Below are positions 1 to 10,665 of a DNA stretch of 64,000 nt, one piece after another (position 1 is the first letter of the stretch; every line of letters begins with the position of its first letter). Below the pieces are notes generated by a model. It saw only the letters and a list, made by a program, of their open reading frames with translations, did not search any database and had not been told where the DNA came from. This DNA comes from Cyanodermella asteris (taxonomy: Eukaryota > Ascomycota > Lecanoromycetes > Ostropales > Stictidaceae), in contig UYJD01000010.1 in the NCBI GenBank assembly GCA_900618795.1, forward strand, positions 212,275 through 276,274, in the 5' to 3' direction. The position numbers and the translations under genes are program-made.

Positions 1-99
1 CGAGCAACACCTTCAGACTTGATGCCGACCTTCACTGGTCGCCTACACAGTCAACCACCCCGTGCCCGCGTTACACTTACCCTCGACAGGGTGAGCAGT

Positions 100-907
100 G
101 TAATAAGGGTACGGAGTCCAACTCCGACCAGATACTTCCCTGAGTACCGTGAGTAGTGTATAATTGGATCAGAGTCCCTGACATCTGATCGGTGTATCTT
201 TTGTCCGTGACATTCATGGGCAATCAGGATCTGCGTCAAAGAGTCTGTCGCATCAGCAAGAGTCTTGCTCGCAAACCAAGTCACCTCCAGGAGAGACGCA
301 ATTGGGAATCAAACCCTTCGACAAACTCTTTGAAAGCATCCTGGCGCTGATATATGATGGGAGAGTCGCACGCGCCAGTCTGGAAGGACGATTTGACGCA
401 GATATAGTCTATCTATGATTTTACGAATGATCTCTCGGTAAGAGGCTTCTTAATGGAGTTAAGCTACACAAGCAAATGTGCAGTCTCCGATTGTGCAAAT
501 TGTGAGAATGCTTCATAAGATCTGGTAAAGTCTTTCGGAGAAGAGTCCCTCTTCACAATCAACCTGTGAAACTCGGACATATGTCGCTTGATCTACATCG
601 CATTGTAATTGGCCATGATTTCGCGCTTCTCAATCTCAGCCTTGTCTGTGGCAACTTCGTCGTCAGGTGATATGCTCGCACCAAATTTGAACATGATAGC
701 CGAATATTGGTTGATCAAGGCTCCGCTCTGCTGCATGGTCACATCGATAGCTGCCGTGACGTCCACAAAATGACTTCCATTCGAGCGAAAATCATCAAGC
801 TGGGTCTGAACAATTTTGAACGATGCGTAAAAGCTACTGGAGAGTACGCGACGGGAAAAGAGTCAATTTGGCTCTTCTCTTCTGAAGCTTCAAAATTTCG
901 CCACTAA
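100..907 (-). pseudogene. Decayed partial copy of the neighbouring 1442-residue protein gene (C-terminal part)
   Basis: Read on the minus strand from about 907 to 100, this stretch keeps long protein-like runs (for example DVTMQQSGALINQYS and SPIIYQRQDAFKEF) but is broken by in-frame stops, such as a TAG near 593-595, and needs frame changes to read through. By eye it matches the C-terminal helical part of the intact gene just upstream: SPIIYQRQDAFKEF against LPIVYERQEVFKTS, the QYS and KRH blocks, and FASKTLADATDSLTQIL against VANKTITSLTGSLTYML. Gene and fragment share the strand and are about 40 bases apart, so a tandem partial duplication followed by decay is the simplest reading. No N-terminal zinc-like or acidic region is visible. 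The homology is my own alignment by eye. The left end may continue beyond the window. Confidence 0.6.
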
Positions 908-943
908 ATAAACTACGGCATGTGTTATGAACTCCAACAACCC

Positions 944-3900
944 TCACAATTCCTGCTTCCTCTGAGGCTCAACACTGCTCGAGGCCTGCGCTCCAACTGA
1001 TGTGACCTCAAGGGTTCTTTTCCTATCATTTTTTACCATGCCGGTAGAATGCGTTTCTGTCAAAGTGTCTTTTTTACCGCTGTCAACGAAGACATTTGGG
1101 TCGACCCTCCACGACTTTGCGGCGATCTTGTAGAGGCTGTTTTCTCGATCACTTGCTGAAATCCTCGCCTTTCTTTCCGTTTCCAGGTTGGCGACCAAGT
1201 GGCGGCCATCAACAGTGCTCCAGTTCATTTCCAGCTCAATCGATGCCGCGTCAGGTTCCAGAGCGTACAGGAGCGTTTGGGTGCGTGTTTGCAGCCTCAG
1301 AAGCTGACGAAACGCACTTTCCACATCGACCTGTATGCGCCTGAGAAGAAAGTAGAGGGTCATTAGGGAATCCGAAGCGGCGTTTTCGTCTTTTTCCGGA
1401 TCATGGAAGCTGCTCAACCATTCTCTGGGCTTCTCTAGCCACCCGGAAGATTGCTGATTAATGCGATCGATATGCCTGATGTACCAGAAATTTGGGGCAC
1501 CATCGTCCAGTCCATGTGAATCTAATGGTCTGGTGCATGACTCAATGCAAAGACCTTGAGTGGTCAGCATGTATGTCAAGGATCCTGTTAAGGAAGTGAT
1601 GGTCTTGTTAGCGACCAATGCTGCATGCAGAACAGGAACAAGGTCTTCGTTGAGCTGCTTGTATGAAGTCTTGAATACCTCTTGGCGCTCGTAAACGATG
1701 GGTAGACTGCAAGAGCTAAAGCGGTAGGGGAGTTGTATGCAAAGCCAGTCCTGTGCTCGCTCCCAGAAATATTGCTCGCCTAGAGTCTTCTCAGCGACAT
1801 GAACATTGTGCAAGAATGTTTTGGTGCTGGCGTATGCTTCCTTTGAAAATGATCGAAACAATTTAACAAACTTTCGAATTGGCCAACCCTGTTCGTGCAA
1901 GGAAACGTGTCGCTTCATGTGTTTGGTTGCCTGGGTCCGATGTACCATCTCCGACGAGTATTGGTCGAAAAACTCCTCAGCTTGCGTCGAGGTAATCCTA
2001 ACAGCATCCGCGACATGCAGCAGCTGATTTTCCATCAAATGGACACCGGAAAGATCCTCCTGAACGAATTTAAACATGTCGAATATGCCGTGTGCATCTC
2101 CAGCGACTGGGCTGAAAGTCTGCATCGTTGTGAGCTGCTTAATGAAGTCCCGCGTCTCACGATCGGACTTTTGACGCATGCGATCGGACTCTTGACGGTC
2201 GTGATTTGATTGCTGAGTGGCGTCAATTATGTCTTTGCTGAGCTGTTGGCCCCAGCATTTGACAGAAGAAGCTGCCCACCAGCTTTGACACTTGTTCGCG
2301 GGTACCATAGTATGATAGGGCAGAAAAGTAATGATAAAGAAAATTCCGAAGGCCTGAAGCCAGAATGTCGCACTGTTAACGCGCGAAATCTGGCCGGACG
2401 GCCGCATCGCTGGTTGATCCTCGCTTAAAGCTGATCTGGGTGATGGTGCAGGTGACAAAGGGCGCGAGCTTTGCGCGCCATTTGCGATTGAGTCCTTCAT
2501 TGAATCACCTGAAGGTTGATTTCGATTATTGGGGTGGAGCGATTCTGTGTCGCGTTCGTAGTCAGTCAGTTTGGGGGAAGGGTGTGAAGCAAGGGAGTCG
2601 CTGGCAGGAGCTGTGTAACGATGAGCGAAGATTTCAGCAGCTTTTGCCCAGGCGAGATGTGGCTGGAGAAGGACTGATTCAGAACCGATATTGTAATGCA
2701 TCAGCGCATTCACGCTTTCGGCTGCTCCGCCAACCTCTTCAAAATTCTCGGCGGGCCGGTCATCCTCGCGGGTGGCTGCATCCGCGATTGGTTCAGTATC
2801 CCGCTGGATGCGTCTGTCCTCCCTGATCATGCCAGGCCCTTCAGCACCCACTTCCTCTTCAAACAGGCCATCTTCATCTTCAGAACTTTCGGGATAAGGT
2901 GTCGCAACCGCAGAATCATCTATGGCCGAATCGGACTGAATATTGGTGGCAAAAGCCACGTCGTCCCCAGCCAAGTCGTCTTCTGCTGTATTTGCGACCT
3001 CTGACACTTCGTAATGGACTTGGAGTTCTGCAACATTGTCTTTATGGGCATCCACAATATCGGCCCTTGCTTCCTCAGCCACAATTTCATTCGCAGTCGG
3101 ATCATCGGCGTTATCTCGAACCGCAGAGTCGATACCATCGCTTGTAGTATCCTCGTCGTGCTCTGATGACTGAACATGGACTTGACAGTCACTGTCCACG
3201 GATTCTGTGAAGAATTCATTTGGGACGTATGAGCCATGGCGCAACGCACTGACTGAATCATGCTTCTTAACGTTCTCCGCGGATAGCTGTGACGGCGGGT
3301 TTGTTGGCTGGCCTTGATTCGGGGATGCTGACACAAGAGCTTGCGATACTGTTGTTGATGGAGCTGGGCCCGTTTCGATGGCTACTGACTCTTGCTGGGC
3401 CTGCTCGGTAGTCGTCTCAGGTTCGACATCATATTTGACGACCTTGACATTGATGGCTGTTTCAGTGTGGCCATTGGCCTCGAGAAGCTCTGCTGCAGAC
3501 GGGTCGAGGATGACGATGGCGCCATCGTGGGCGAATTCGGCCTCGGTCTCCTCGGCAGCCATATTGTTAAGCTCCTCGTCATTCTCTGACGTTGGTGGGA
3601 TGATGAACTTGCTGGTGGAAGACTGTCCGTGATCGGACTTGCCCGCGTCGACTTCCAAGGTCTCGATGACCTCGTCTTGGGCTTGATCGTGGATGAGATT
3701 TGTGCGCGAAGGCTCTGCGTGCTCGGCATGGCTAGCTTCGGCCTCGATTCCATCCTCCATCGTCTCTGAAGACATATTGAGGACTGGTGCGTTGTCGGAT
3801 AGCGCTGTGGCGTCGACCTCAATGTTGGCGGTTTCAAAGGCGTTATTTGTCCCACTGGTGCCCTCTTTGGGAGAGGCATCACCACGATATTGCGCATCTG

Positions 3901-5272
3901 GCTCAGGTGAATGCGCAGGATACTCTTCAGAAGCTTCAGGAGCGGAAGGCGATGCATTGTTGTCAGAATCAGATGACCCGACGTCGACGTCGGCGTCTTT
4001 ACCATCGTCCACAGTATCTTCCCGGGCTATGTCCTCGCCATCGTTCTTGATCTCGGTCTCGGTCTCGCTAACCTTCTTCAACTTAGCCATGCCATCCGCA
4101 ATTGGATTGCTACCAATGGGATGGCTACCGTTATCGTCATTATCCTCCGAGCTGCTATCGTCATCGCTATCGAGCCTGTCGGAAGGCGGCGCGAGAGCTG
4201 TGGCCTTTGCTGGACGAGGCTTTTTGAACCTTAGCCTTTTACCCGCTCCTAGATTACGTCCGAAGGCTACAGTAGACGAATACCCAGTACCCGAGAAAGC
4301 TGGCTGGGCGAAAAATGTGGGTGCTGTGGGCCTTATTGCCGGCGGCGTAGCCTGGCCCTGAAGGCTGCCTTGCTGTAGCTCTGTAATTTCTGGTGCTCTA
4401 GTACTGCAGTCGCCGTCACCAATGCCCATCACGGATGTCGGCGTGACATGATGATCGTCGAGGCTGTCTTGTGGCGGAAATGAGGTCGCGGTTGCGGTCG
4501 CGCGCTCGGATTCTTCGGTCTTCATATTAGATGTCAGCGTCTTAGGCTGATCTTGGGGCCTATATTCATGTGCCTTCGAAGCTGCGGGTGCGCTGGCATT
4601 TCCTTCCTCCTCTGTGATATCCATACCAGATGCTGACGTCTCAGGTTGGTTCTGCGGGCCAGCGTCGTGTGGATTTGTGGTAAATAGCGGTCCGGTAGCG
4701 CTGCTCTCTTTCTGAGTTTCGGCCTCGACCTCTAGTGGCGGGCATTCAAAAAGATGCCGCCGAAGACATTCGGGACAAATAGGGACAGTCTTGGAATTCG
4801 CGAACGGGGTCCATGGCGTACCCTTCGCGGGCGAAAAGAAGTCCAACCCGGGAGCGTACCCAGGCTGATTGTAGGCGACAACCTGATTTATGACGGTAGC
4901 TCTGTCTGGAGCTTGGGGGATGCTAGTGCTTCCCTTTTCCGCCATAGACTCAAACTTGGGAGCTAGGTGTGACAACGTGACGGGTTGTGGGGGGTACGCC
5001 TGGTCCGAAGAGAAGTCGAACGCTACATTTCTGTCACCTCCGAAGAGCATTACCGGTGGCTTCATTAGAGCGCCCGTAGCCATCTCGCCCTGGCGCTTCA
5101 GACAAGGATCTTGCCCACAGGTGACTCGGCCGCACCACGCACAAGGGACGTGTGATGCATCGGCGGCATGGCTGCTCCCACATTTGTTGCATTTAAGGAT
5201 ATGTGAAGTGAATTGCTGCTGAGCAAGAAGCTCGGATGCTGGCGCCCCTTGCTGGTCTGTAGTTTCGGTCAT
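944..5272 (-). CDS. Large orphan membrane protein: Cys cluster, acidic disordered region, one TM segment, helical C-terminus
   Basis: An uninterrupted 1442-codon frame starting at ATG (5272). I do not recognise the family. Residues about 25-60 hold paired cysteines (CNKCG, CAWCG, a further C-x5-C), and another CPEC follows near residue 168, which suggests a zinc-binding module. Residues about 200-960 are low complexity, strongly acidic and Ser/Thr-rich (runs such as SDDDSSSEDNDDN), almost certainly disordered. One hydrophobic segment lies at about 970-988 (FWLQAFGIFFIITFL). The last 450 residues are amphipathic and probably helical, with charged coiled-coil-like stretches just after the membrane segment (NHDRQESDRMRQKSDRETRD) and ending in a basic tail. 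This fits a single-pass protein with a long N-terminal arm. A nuclear-envelope or ER site is only a guess. A decayed copy of its C-terminal half lies directly downstream. Confidence 0.85.
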   Translation of the reverse strand: MTETTDQQGAPASELLAQQQFTSHILKCNKCGSSHAADASHVPCAWCGRVTCGQDPCLKRQGEMATGALMKPPVMLFGGDRNVAFDFSSDQAYPPQPVTLSHLAPKFESMAEKGSTSIPQAPDRATVINQVVAYNQPGYAPGLDFFSPAKGTPWTPFANSKTVPICPECLRRHLFECPPLEVEAETQKESSATGPLFTTNPHDAGPQNQPETSASGMDITEEEGNASAPAASKAHEYRPQDQPKTLTSNMKTEESERATATATSFPPQDSLDDHHVTPTSVMGIGDGDCSTRAPEITELQQGSLQGQATPPAIRPTAPTFFAQPAFSGTGYSSTVAFGRNLGAGKRLRFKKPRPAKATALAPPSDRLDSDDDSSSEDNDDNGSHPIGSNPIADGMAKLKKVSETETEIKNDGEDIAREDTVDDGKDADVDVGSSDSDNNASPSAPEASEEYPAHSPEPDAQYRGDASPKEGTSGTNNAFETANIEVDATALSDNAPVLNMSSETMEDGIEAEASHAEHAEPSRTNLIHDQAQDEVIETLEVDAGKSDHGQSSTSKFIIPPTSENDEELNNMAAEETEAEFAHDGAIVILDPSAAELLEANGHTETAINVKVVKYDVEPETTTEQAQQESVAIETGPAPSTTVSQALVSASPNQGQPTNPPSQLSAENVKKHDSVSALRHGSYVPNEFFTESVDSDCQVHVQSSEHDEDTTSDGIDSAVRDNADDPTANEIVAEEARADIVDAHKDNVAELQVHYEVSEVANTAEDDLAGDDVAFATNIQSDSAIDDSAVATPYPESSEDEDGLFEEEVGAEGPGMIREDRRIQRDTEPIADAATREDDRPAENFEEVGGAAESVNALMHYNIGSESVLLQPHLAWAKAAEIFAHRYTAPASDSLASHPSPKLTDYERDTESLHPNNRNQPSGDSMKDSIANGAQSSRPLSPAPSPRSALSEDQPAMRPSGQISRVNSATFWLQAFGIFFIITFLPYHTMVPANKCQSWWAASSVKCWGQQLSKDIIDATQQSNHDRQESDRMRQKSDRETRDFIKQLTTMQTFSPVAGDAHGIFDMFKFVQEDLSGVHLMENQLLHVADAVRITSTQAEEFFDQYSSEMVHRTQATKHMKRHVSLHEQGWPIRKFVKLFRSFSKEAYASTKTFLHNVHVAEKTLGEQYFWERAQDWLCIQLPYRFSSCSLPIVYERQEVFKTSYKQLNEDLVPVLHAALVANKTITSLTGSLTYMLTTQGLCIESCTRPLDSHGLDDGAPNFWYIRHIDRINQQSSGWLEKPREWLSSFHDPEKDENAASDSLMTLYFLLRRIQVDVESAFRQLLRLQTRTQTLLYALEPDAASIELEMNWSTVDGRHLVANLETERKARISASDRENSLYKIAAKSWRVDPNVFVDSGKKDTLTETHSTGMVKNDRKRTLEVTSVGAQASSSVEPQRKQEL

Positions 5273-6712
5273 GGCCGAAATCTGCTCCTTTTCTTCCTCT
5301 CGTACAATATCTGGGCTCTGTACTGAGCCTTCTTTCGCAGCTGCCTCAGTAAGTGCTGCTGTAACTTTGTTGTGTTATGCTACCCTGGCCAGTTTGTGCT
5401 GGTTATGTGATCTTCGTTTCGCGTTTTTTGACGCTGCTGCCCGGTTGAGCTTTGAGGGCAACGGCCTGGGGCAGCAAGTCTTTTGAGAAACAAAGAGAAA
5501 GGTCTGGGGTGACGGATTGATCAGAAGTGTGAGCGAATGAATGTTACGCCACCACTGAAAGAATTATCCGCAGGTTGAAGCCGAGTAATCAGAAAATAAA
5601 AAGTGACGGTCAAGGCAGAGAAGCTGTGCCGCTTGGTGCGAAAATTGCAGATGGACTGGTTGCATGCGCGCTTCACATCGCTTAGGGCGACAATGAATCT
5701 CTCGCAGCTCGAGGCGAGTGAAGCAAACGCTGCATGACAAATCAGGGAGGAAGGATGAGCTTTGCTCTGAATACATTCTTAGGGGCCTTCGGGAAATGAG
5801 AGAAGCCCACTGGGCATGTACTGGCCGCAGAGCAAGGCGCATACACTGCCGTCATCGAGGCTGAGCTTCACCATCTCTCTCTAATCTTATTTACATGTCT
5901 CGACATGGAGACTTGATGTGCAAATTGGTGTTCAAGTCATGAAGCCTTGGTGAAGTGTAGTTCACTTCAGGGAGTGCTTAGTCAGCGCTTTTGCTGGACC
6001 TGCTCCGTGCGTGTTGCGAAGATGGAGCGAGACTGCAACCTTCAATATGATGCAGCTGAAACGAAGGAAGCCGAGTCTCCATGCGGAAAAGGCAGACATT
6101 TGGCCATGGGCAGTTCTACTCGCATAGACAATGTTCACGGTGATACGTGCCTTGTCTATCTGGGACCACGGTTATCGCCACCAAGATACTGTCAAAGGAT
6201 GTCTTCTTGAGCTCTGTGCTAGCTCTGGAGCCTCAGAAACTACGTTGGCATGATGCTGCAGCAAGTTCAACAATTCTGTGATGCTCATGTTGTCGCCGAT
6301 CCTCGTCAAGAGTGGTGAAAACGGGAAGGTTGTTGGCAGGCCGCCCGCAATTTTACCCCCAAAATAAATCGACAAATGTAACGCCGCATCAAGTCACAGA
6401 TGCCGAATGCACATGAGCAGGAGAATCAATTCAATTGCATCAAAATTTGTCTACCTGACTACAAGACCAGGATCATATCAATATGGGTAAACCAACACTG
6501 TTTCAGTCGGAACTAAAAATACATAAGAGTCGTAAACGCATACATCGTAGCTCGTAAAAGTCATCAAATGCCGAGGCTCCAATCTCCAAACCGTTTTTCC
6601 AAAGCGTCATTCTTCCAAGATCGTCACACTCCAACGTATAAATAAGGATACCTCAGCGCTTGACCAAGTAACGTAAACACGAAAGAAAGAAAGAAAGTCA
6701 AACACGCATTGC
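5273..6712. other. Intergenic, upstream of the 1442-residue gene and downstream of the HMG-box gene
   Basis: About 1.4 kb with only short frames. None has recognisable domains or a coding-like pattern. It must hold the promoter of the minus-strand gene that starts at 5272 and the 3' region of the minus-strand gene that ends at 6713. I see no repeat or RNA gene. Confidence 0.5.
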
Positions 6713-8266
6713 TCAAAGCCCAGGTTTTTGCTTGTCCTTCGAACCCGGCTCCGCTGGCTTGTATTTGTACCCTGGGAACGCAATCGCATGCATCTGCTCC
6801 TCATCACGACCGAACTGCGCAAACTGCTCTTTCACCTCATCGGTCTCCATTTTCCAGCTGGGCCCGATGATCCAGCCGATCGACTGCTGATTGCCGCTAT
6901 TGCAAAATTGTTTGGCAACGTCTTGATATGCCCAGCGGTATAAAATCCAGGAGTTGCATGGACGCGGAACTGTTTGTGTTTTTCGGCTGTCTTTCTCAGC
7001 ACGTCGCTCCTCGATCGGGCGATTGATCCTCGCGAGGACATCCCTTGGAGTGATGTTGCCCCGTCTTGCAATCTCAGAAAGGGGAGCATCTAGGAACGGC
7101 AGATCCTCCTTGGCAATGAAACAAGTGGAAGCTCTGCGAGTCTGCTTGCGCCGCTGCGTGCGATCTCTGCTGGCTTCGCGCTTGGCAGCCATCGCCGGGG
7201 CGGAGGGTGGGCTCAAGGATCCTGGTCTCACAGACGAGTCAACCTGTGAAGCTCGATCAATGTTAAAGTGCTGGTCATGCTCGAAGTCCGAATTCCACAC
7301 TTTGCGATATACTTGTCGAAGATACTCCTCAAGTTTACGCACTTGAGCTTCGTGGACAGGATGATGAGATGCAAACCGCTCGGCGGCTGCCTTTGGATCA
7401 TCGTAATTATAGACCAGGTGAACTTGAGACTGATCGGCAAGACGCACAACTGTCACGGATGGACCAACAACAGAAGTCAAGGAAGATGCAGGCTCGCCAA
7501 GGCCAGCGAAGTGCACAGGAGGGCGACCCAGTCTGAGTGCGTGCGTGGCTTCATGTGAACCAGCCGGCAGGAATGTTGAGCTCCTCCCCGGATTGGTGGA
7601 TGGCGCGATGTTGGAAGCATCCCGCCCAAAGCCTGACCGTGAGGAGTAGTCGATGTGTGAACCATGTGCGTGTGACTCTTGATCGTCGAAGTTTCGAGTG
7701 GCAGCTCCCATGCCCATGCCCGCGGCCGGCGGCGCAGACTGTGAGTATTGATCTTCAATGTGATCGGCTTCCGACTCCCAGTGCGGCACATCTTGTACGG
7801 GTATCTGTTGATCCTGTAACGGGGAAAGCTTGGTGATCATTTGTGTGCCATCTTGATGTAGCCCAGACCGGCGGTGATTGCGGTCGAAATTTGCGGGCCA
7901 TGACGTTGGTGCAGGAACGGACATGGACTGTAAGTAGAGTGGAGGACGCGCATCCAGCTGCGGAGAATTTTGAAGAGACGTCATGTTGAGCCCGTTAATG
8001 TCTGGCAAACTTGTTGGTGAGCCTGAGAGCGCCAGGCCTGCCTGGTTCTCTGATCCGAAAGGGGCGTTGGGCAGATCCAGCTGCTCGAAGGCGTGAGGGT
8101 TCGCGGCGAGGAAGGCGTCGAATTCCGTCGAAAAGTTGTCGTCAAACTGTGGCTCTATATCCGGAGAACTGAATCGGTGATTGTCTGTGTCTTGTTCAAA
8201 GTGGAACATTGCGGCGCCTTGTTCTGAAAGGGGCAAACAGTTGTTCCCGCTTATGTTATGCGGCAT
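6713..8266 (-). CDS. Divergent MATA_HMG-type HMG-box protein, probable DNA-binding regulator
   Basis: A single-exon frame of 517 residues from ATG 8266. The last 83 residues (435-517) read as an HMG box of the fungal mating-type class: RPCNSWILYRW matches the RPxNAFILYR start of helix 1, IGWIIGPSWKMET matches the ISxIIGxxWxxE centre, and FPGYKYKP matches the NPGYRYxP end. The central NNxIS motif of canonical MAT1-2-1 is changed to QQSIG. The preceding basic stretch (RTQRRKQTRR, about residue 375) could be a nuclear localisation signal. Residues 1-370 are Gln/Ser/Pro-rich and look disordered, with acidic patches near the start that could activate transcription. Canonical MAT1-2-1 proteins are usually shorter, and the usual mating-locus flanks (SLA2, APN2) are absent, so this is more likely a non-mating HMG regulator. 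Its targets are unknown. Confidence 0.8.
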   Translation of the reverse strand: MPHNISGNNCLPLSEQGAAMFHFEQDTDNHRFSSPDIEPQFDDNFSTEFDAFLAANPHAFEQLDLPNAPFGSENQAGLALSGSPTSLPDINGLNMTSLQNSPQLDARPPLYLQSMSVPAPTSWPANFDRNHRRSGLHQDGTQMITKLSPLQDQQIPVQDVPHWESEADHIEDQYSQSAPPAAGMGMGAATRNFDDQESHAHGSHIDYSSRSGFGRDASNIAPSTNPGRSSTFLPAGSHEATHALRLGRPPVHFAGLGEPASSLTSVVGPSVTVVRLADQSQVHLVYNYDDPKAAAERFASHHPVHEAQVRKLEEYLRQVYRKVWNSDFEHDQHFNIDRASQVDSSVRPGSLSPPSAPAMAAKREASRDRTQRRKQTRRASTCFIAKEDLPFLDAPLSEIARRGNITPRDVLARINRPIEERRAEKDSRKTQTVPRPCNSWILYRWAYQDVAKQFCNSGNQQSIGWIIGPSWKMETDEVKEQFAQFGRDEEQMHAIAFPGYKYKPAEPGSKDKQKPGL

Positions 8267-10665
8267 GGCGAGGACAAGTACCTCAAAGGGTGAATGCGAA
8301 AGGTTAAGATAGTGTGCTTCAAGTATTTGGAATAATATTCTGTAATCACCGAGCCGAGCGTTGAAGGGTGAAGATTGCCAAAGGAGTGATGATGCTTTTC
8401 TCTTTCACGCTTCTCGATGACAGGTAACCGTTGTGTTTGAAGGAAGAACAACCGATCAGCGCTTGAAGAAAATATTTAAGGCCCTTGGTGAACAAGAAAG
8501 ACCAGCTACTCCAGGCAGTAGGTCACGAAGGAAGCGAAAACGGTGCCAACACACAAGTATCGACCACGAGGCTAGGAATCAATGTCAATGGAAGATATGC
8601 AGCAAGCCCGAAGTCTCATGACCTCCATATAAGTTGGAGTGTCATAATGAGCGAGTATGACAACTGTGAAGGAGTCGTGGTGTCGACTTCACCCCGAAAT
8701 ACAAAGCAGTTGGAGCCGCGGGGTGAGCCATGATGGCGACACATCCGAGCTGAGTCCTTCCCGCGCGGGTATTTTCCAAACTCATCCATTGTCGCGGGGC
8801 AGACACTATTGTAAATGACCTCGCTTATTGTGAAAAGTCCCTTGACCATCTACCAGTGAACCACGTCGTCGTCGGCAGGCAGGTTGCGCGGGTCAATGGA
8901 ACAATGGAGAGGGGCTACCTTCTGGCAGCTTTCGCAACTATACTCAGTGTCTATCATAACGTGACGGCGTTAAATGTCTCGAAGGGGCTCAACGTGGTAC
9001 AGGTACAGGTTCCGGGCCTTGTACTGGTTCCCCTGCCAAAAGCAGACTGACGCAAGTGAGTGGGGAGTGAAGAGCGCACATATGACTGCAAAGTGAAAGT
9101 AGGCTTACACGCACACACTCCGGAACGAGCAGATATCTCCGATTGCGCTTCCGTTCTTCTCCAGAGCAAAACCGTTCTTCGCACGAACTGATCGGCCTCC
9201 CAGTGGCGGCAGGTATTGTCCAAATGGCAGGGAAGGTGACGCCATGCGAACCAGTCACTCTCAATGAAGAGCGAACTAGCCGCAGCTTTTCAGTCAGACT
9301 CCGAAATGGACTGATGAGTGCAGAATCTATATCCATTTGAGGAAGTATGGCGACATGGCGACATGGAGATGGTGAGTGACGTTTTGGGCTCTTCCGAAGA
9401 TAGGAGTCCGTTCAGGGAGCCGAAGAGGAGGCAGGCTGAAGGCGGGGAGCGTTGCCACACAAGTTCGATTGGCGGATAGCCTGCTGTAACAAGGTTTCGA
9501 GGTCTGAGAGAATGGCGATGAGGATGTGCAAAAAATGCAGAGGAGATTTGGGTTGGCAAGTCGTCATGGCTCTTTTCGGCCTGGTCGCTACTCCATAGCT
9601 GTCATTCCTGCCCAGGGCACTTCATCGAACAGCAGACAAACAGTGTCAGGAGGTTTTACATGAGGCTGAGGCTCGCAAAGAAGGGCAGATCGGCTTGGGT
9701 AGGTCTCGGATTGCCCGACACAAGCGCAATGACAAAAGGATCGATTTGCAGTGACCGCACGCACACCGCGAAGCTTAGTATCCATCGGCGAACAGTGACG
9801 ATAGAATAGATATGGTTTCCGGTAGTGCAGAACGATGTAAAAGCTATCAAGACAACCAATACCTGATTCTTGCATTTTTCCAGGCCGACGGGGTAAAACC
9901 AGAAGGAAGGGAGCCGGCGGAAACGGCCGGATACTTATAAGCGTAGCGCTCGAGCTGTGCGTGCAGGGTCATGACAACGCAGAGATGGTCGAGTCTGTCA
10001 ATAGGTAGACCCTGTCAGTGGCCGTCGGGCTCGGAATGAATCATGCGCGGGAGCACGATTTCAGCTGACGGACATCTCGTCGAGAGAGTCTCGGATCTCT
10101 GCCGACAATCGGCAGATCGTGGACAGGCGCGTTGGCGATCGCTCAGGTGGAAGTCGCGGTGTCAAAAGCGAGCACCGGGCAAGACTGGAGGTTTGACTCT
10201 TGGTGGGACGTGTACAAGGCAGCGCTGAGCTGTCTGCTGAGTGAAGGGATTGGTGGTGATGCTGAACACGTGAAATAGCAATTTCGACGCCACAATTGAG
10301 GTGGAAAATTGTTTGTCACCACCGACACACGATGCCAGCAGGGATGGAGCTGACTAGCGGGCACATCAATACTGGGTCGCCTAATCGCCCCCTGAAACTT
10401 CTCTGAAGGAATATGTAGCAATCCCCTTGCCACTTAAACACTTCCAGTCATGATGCGCACAAGAACGCATGTGAGTTTCGCAATCTAAACATATTCGATA
10501 TGCATATTCGTAGCATGCTAATAAATCGGACCAATACTATCACTAAGCTCTATTCCTTCTTGCTTCACAGGTAGCAATACCCCCATGCAGCCGTCTGTAA
10601 CGTTCTACAGTCTATCCATCTATGACTTTTCAATCATGCCATGTTCGCAATCTGCAAAACCTGTA
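8267..10665. other. Intergenic, no gene recognised
   Basis: About 2.4 kb upstream of the HMG-box gene and downstream of the NRPS-like gene. It contains only short frames on both strands, several without ATG, and none resembles a known family. No tRNA-like B box or repeat was seen. Confidence 0.5.

Noticed and set aside
1-99. Short near-repeats (AGGGTGAGCAGTGTAAT and CCGTGAGTAGTGTATAAT) suspected as a mobile-element end
   Set aside because: Only two imperfect copies about 60 bases apart, no terminal inversion and no element around them. They may simply lie in the tail of the decayed paralogue.
3693-4361. A 222-codon Ser/Leu-rich frame antisense to the 1442-residue gene
   Set aside because: It lies opposite the acidic low-complexity arm, where GAN/TCN-rich codons keep the other strand open. 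It shows no independent coding sign.
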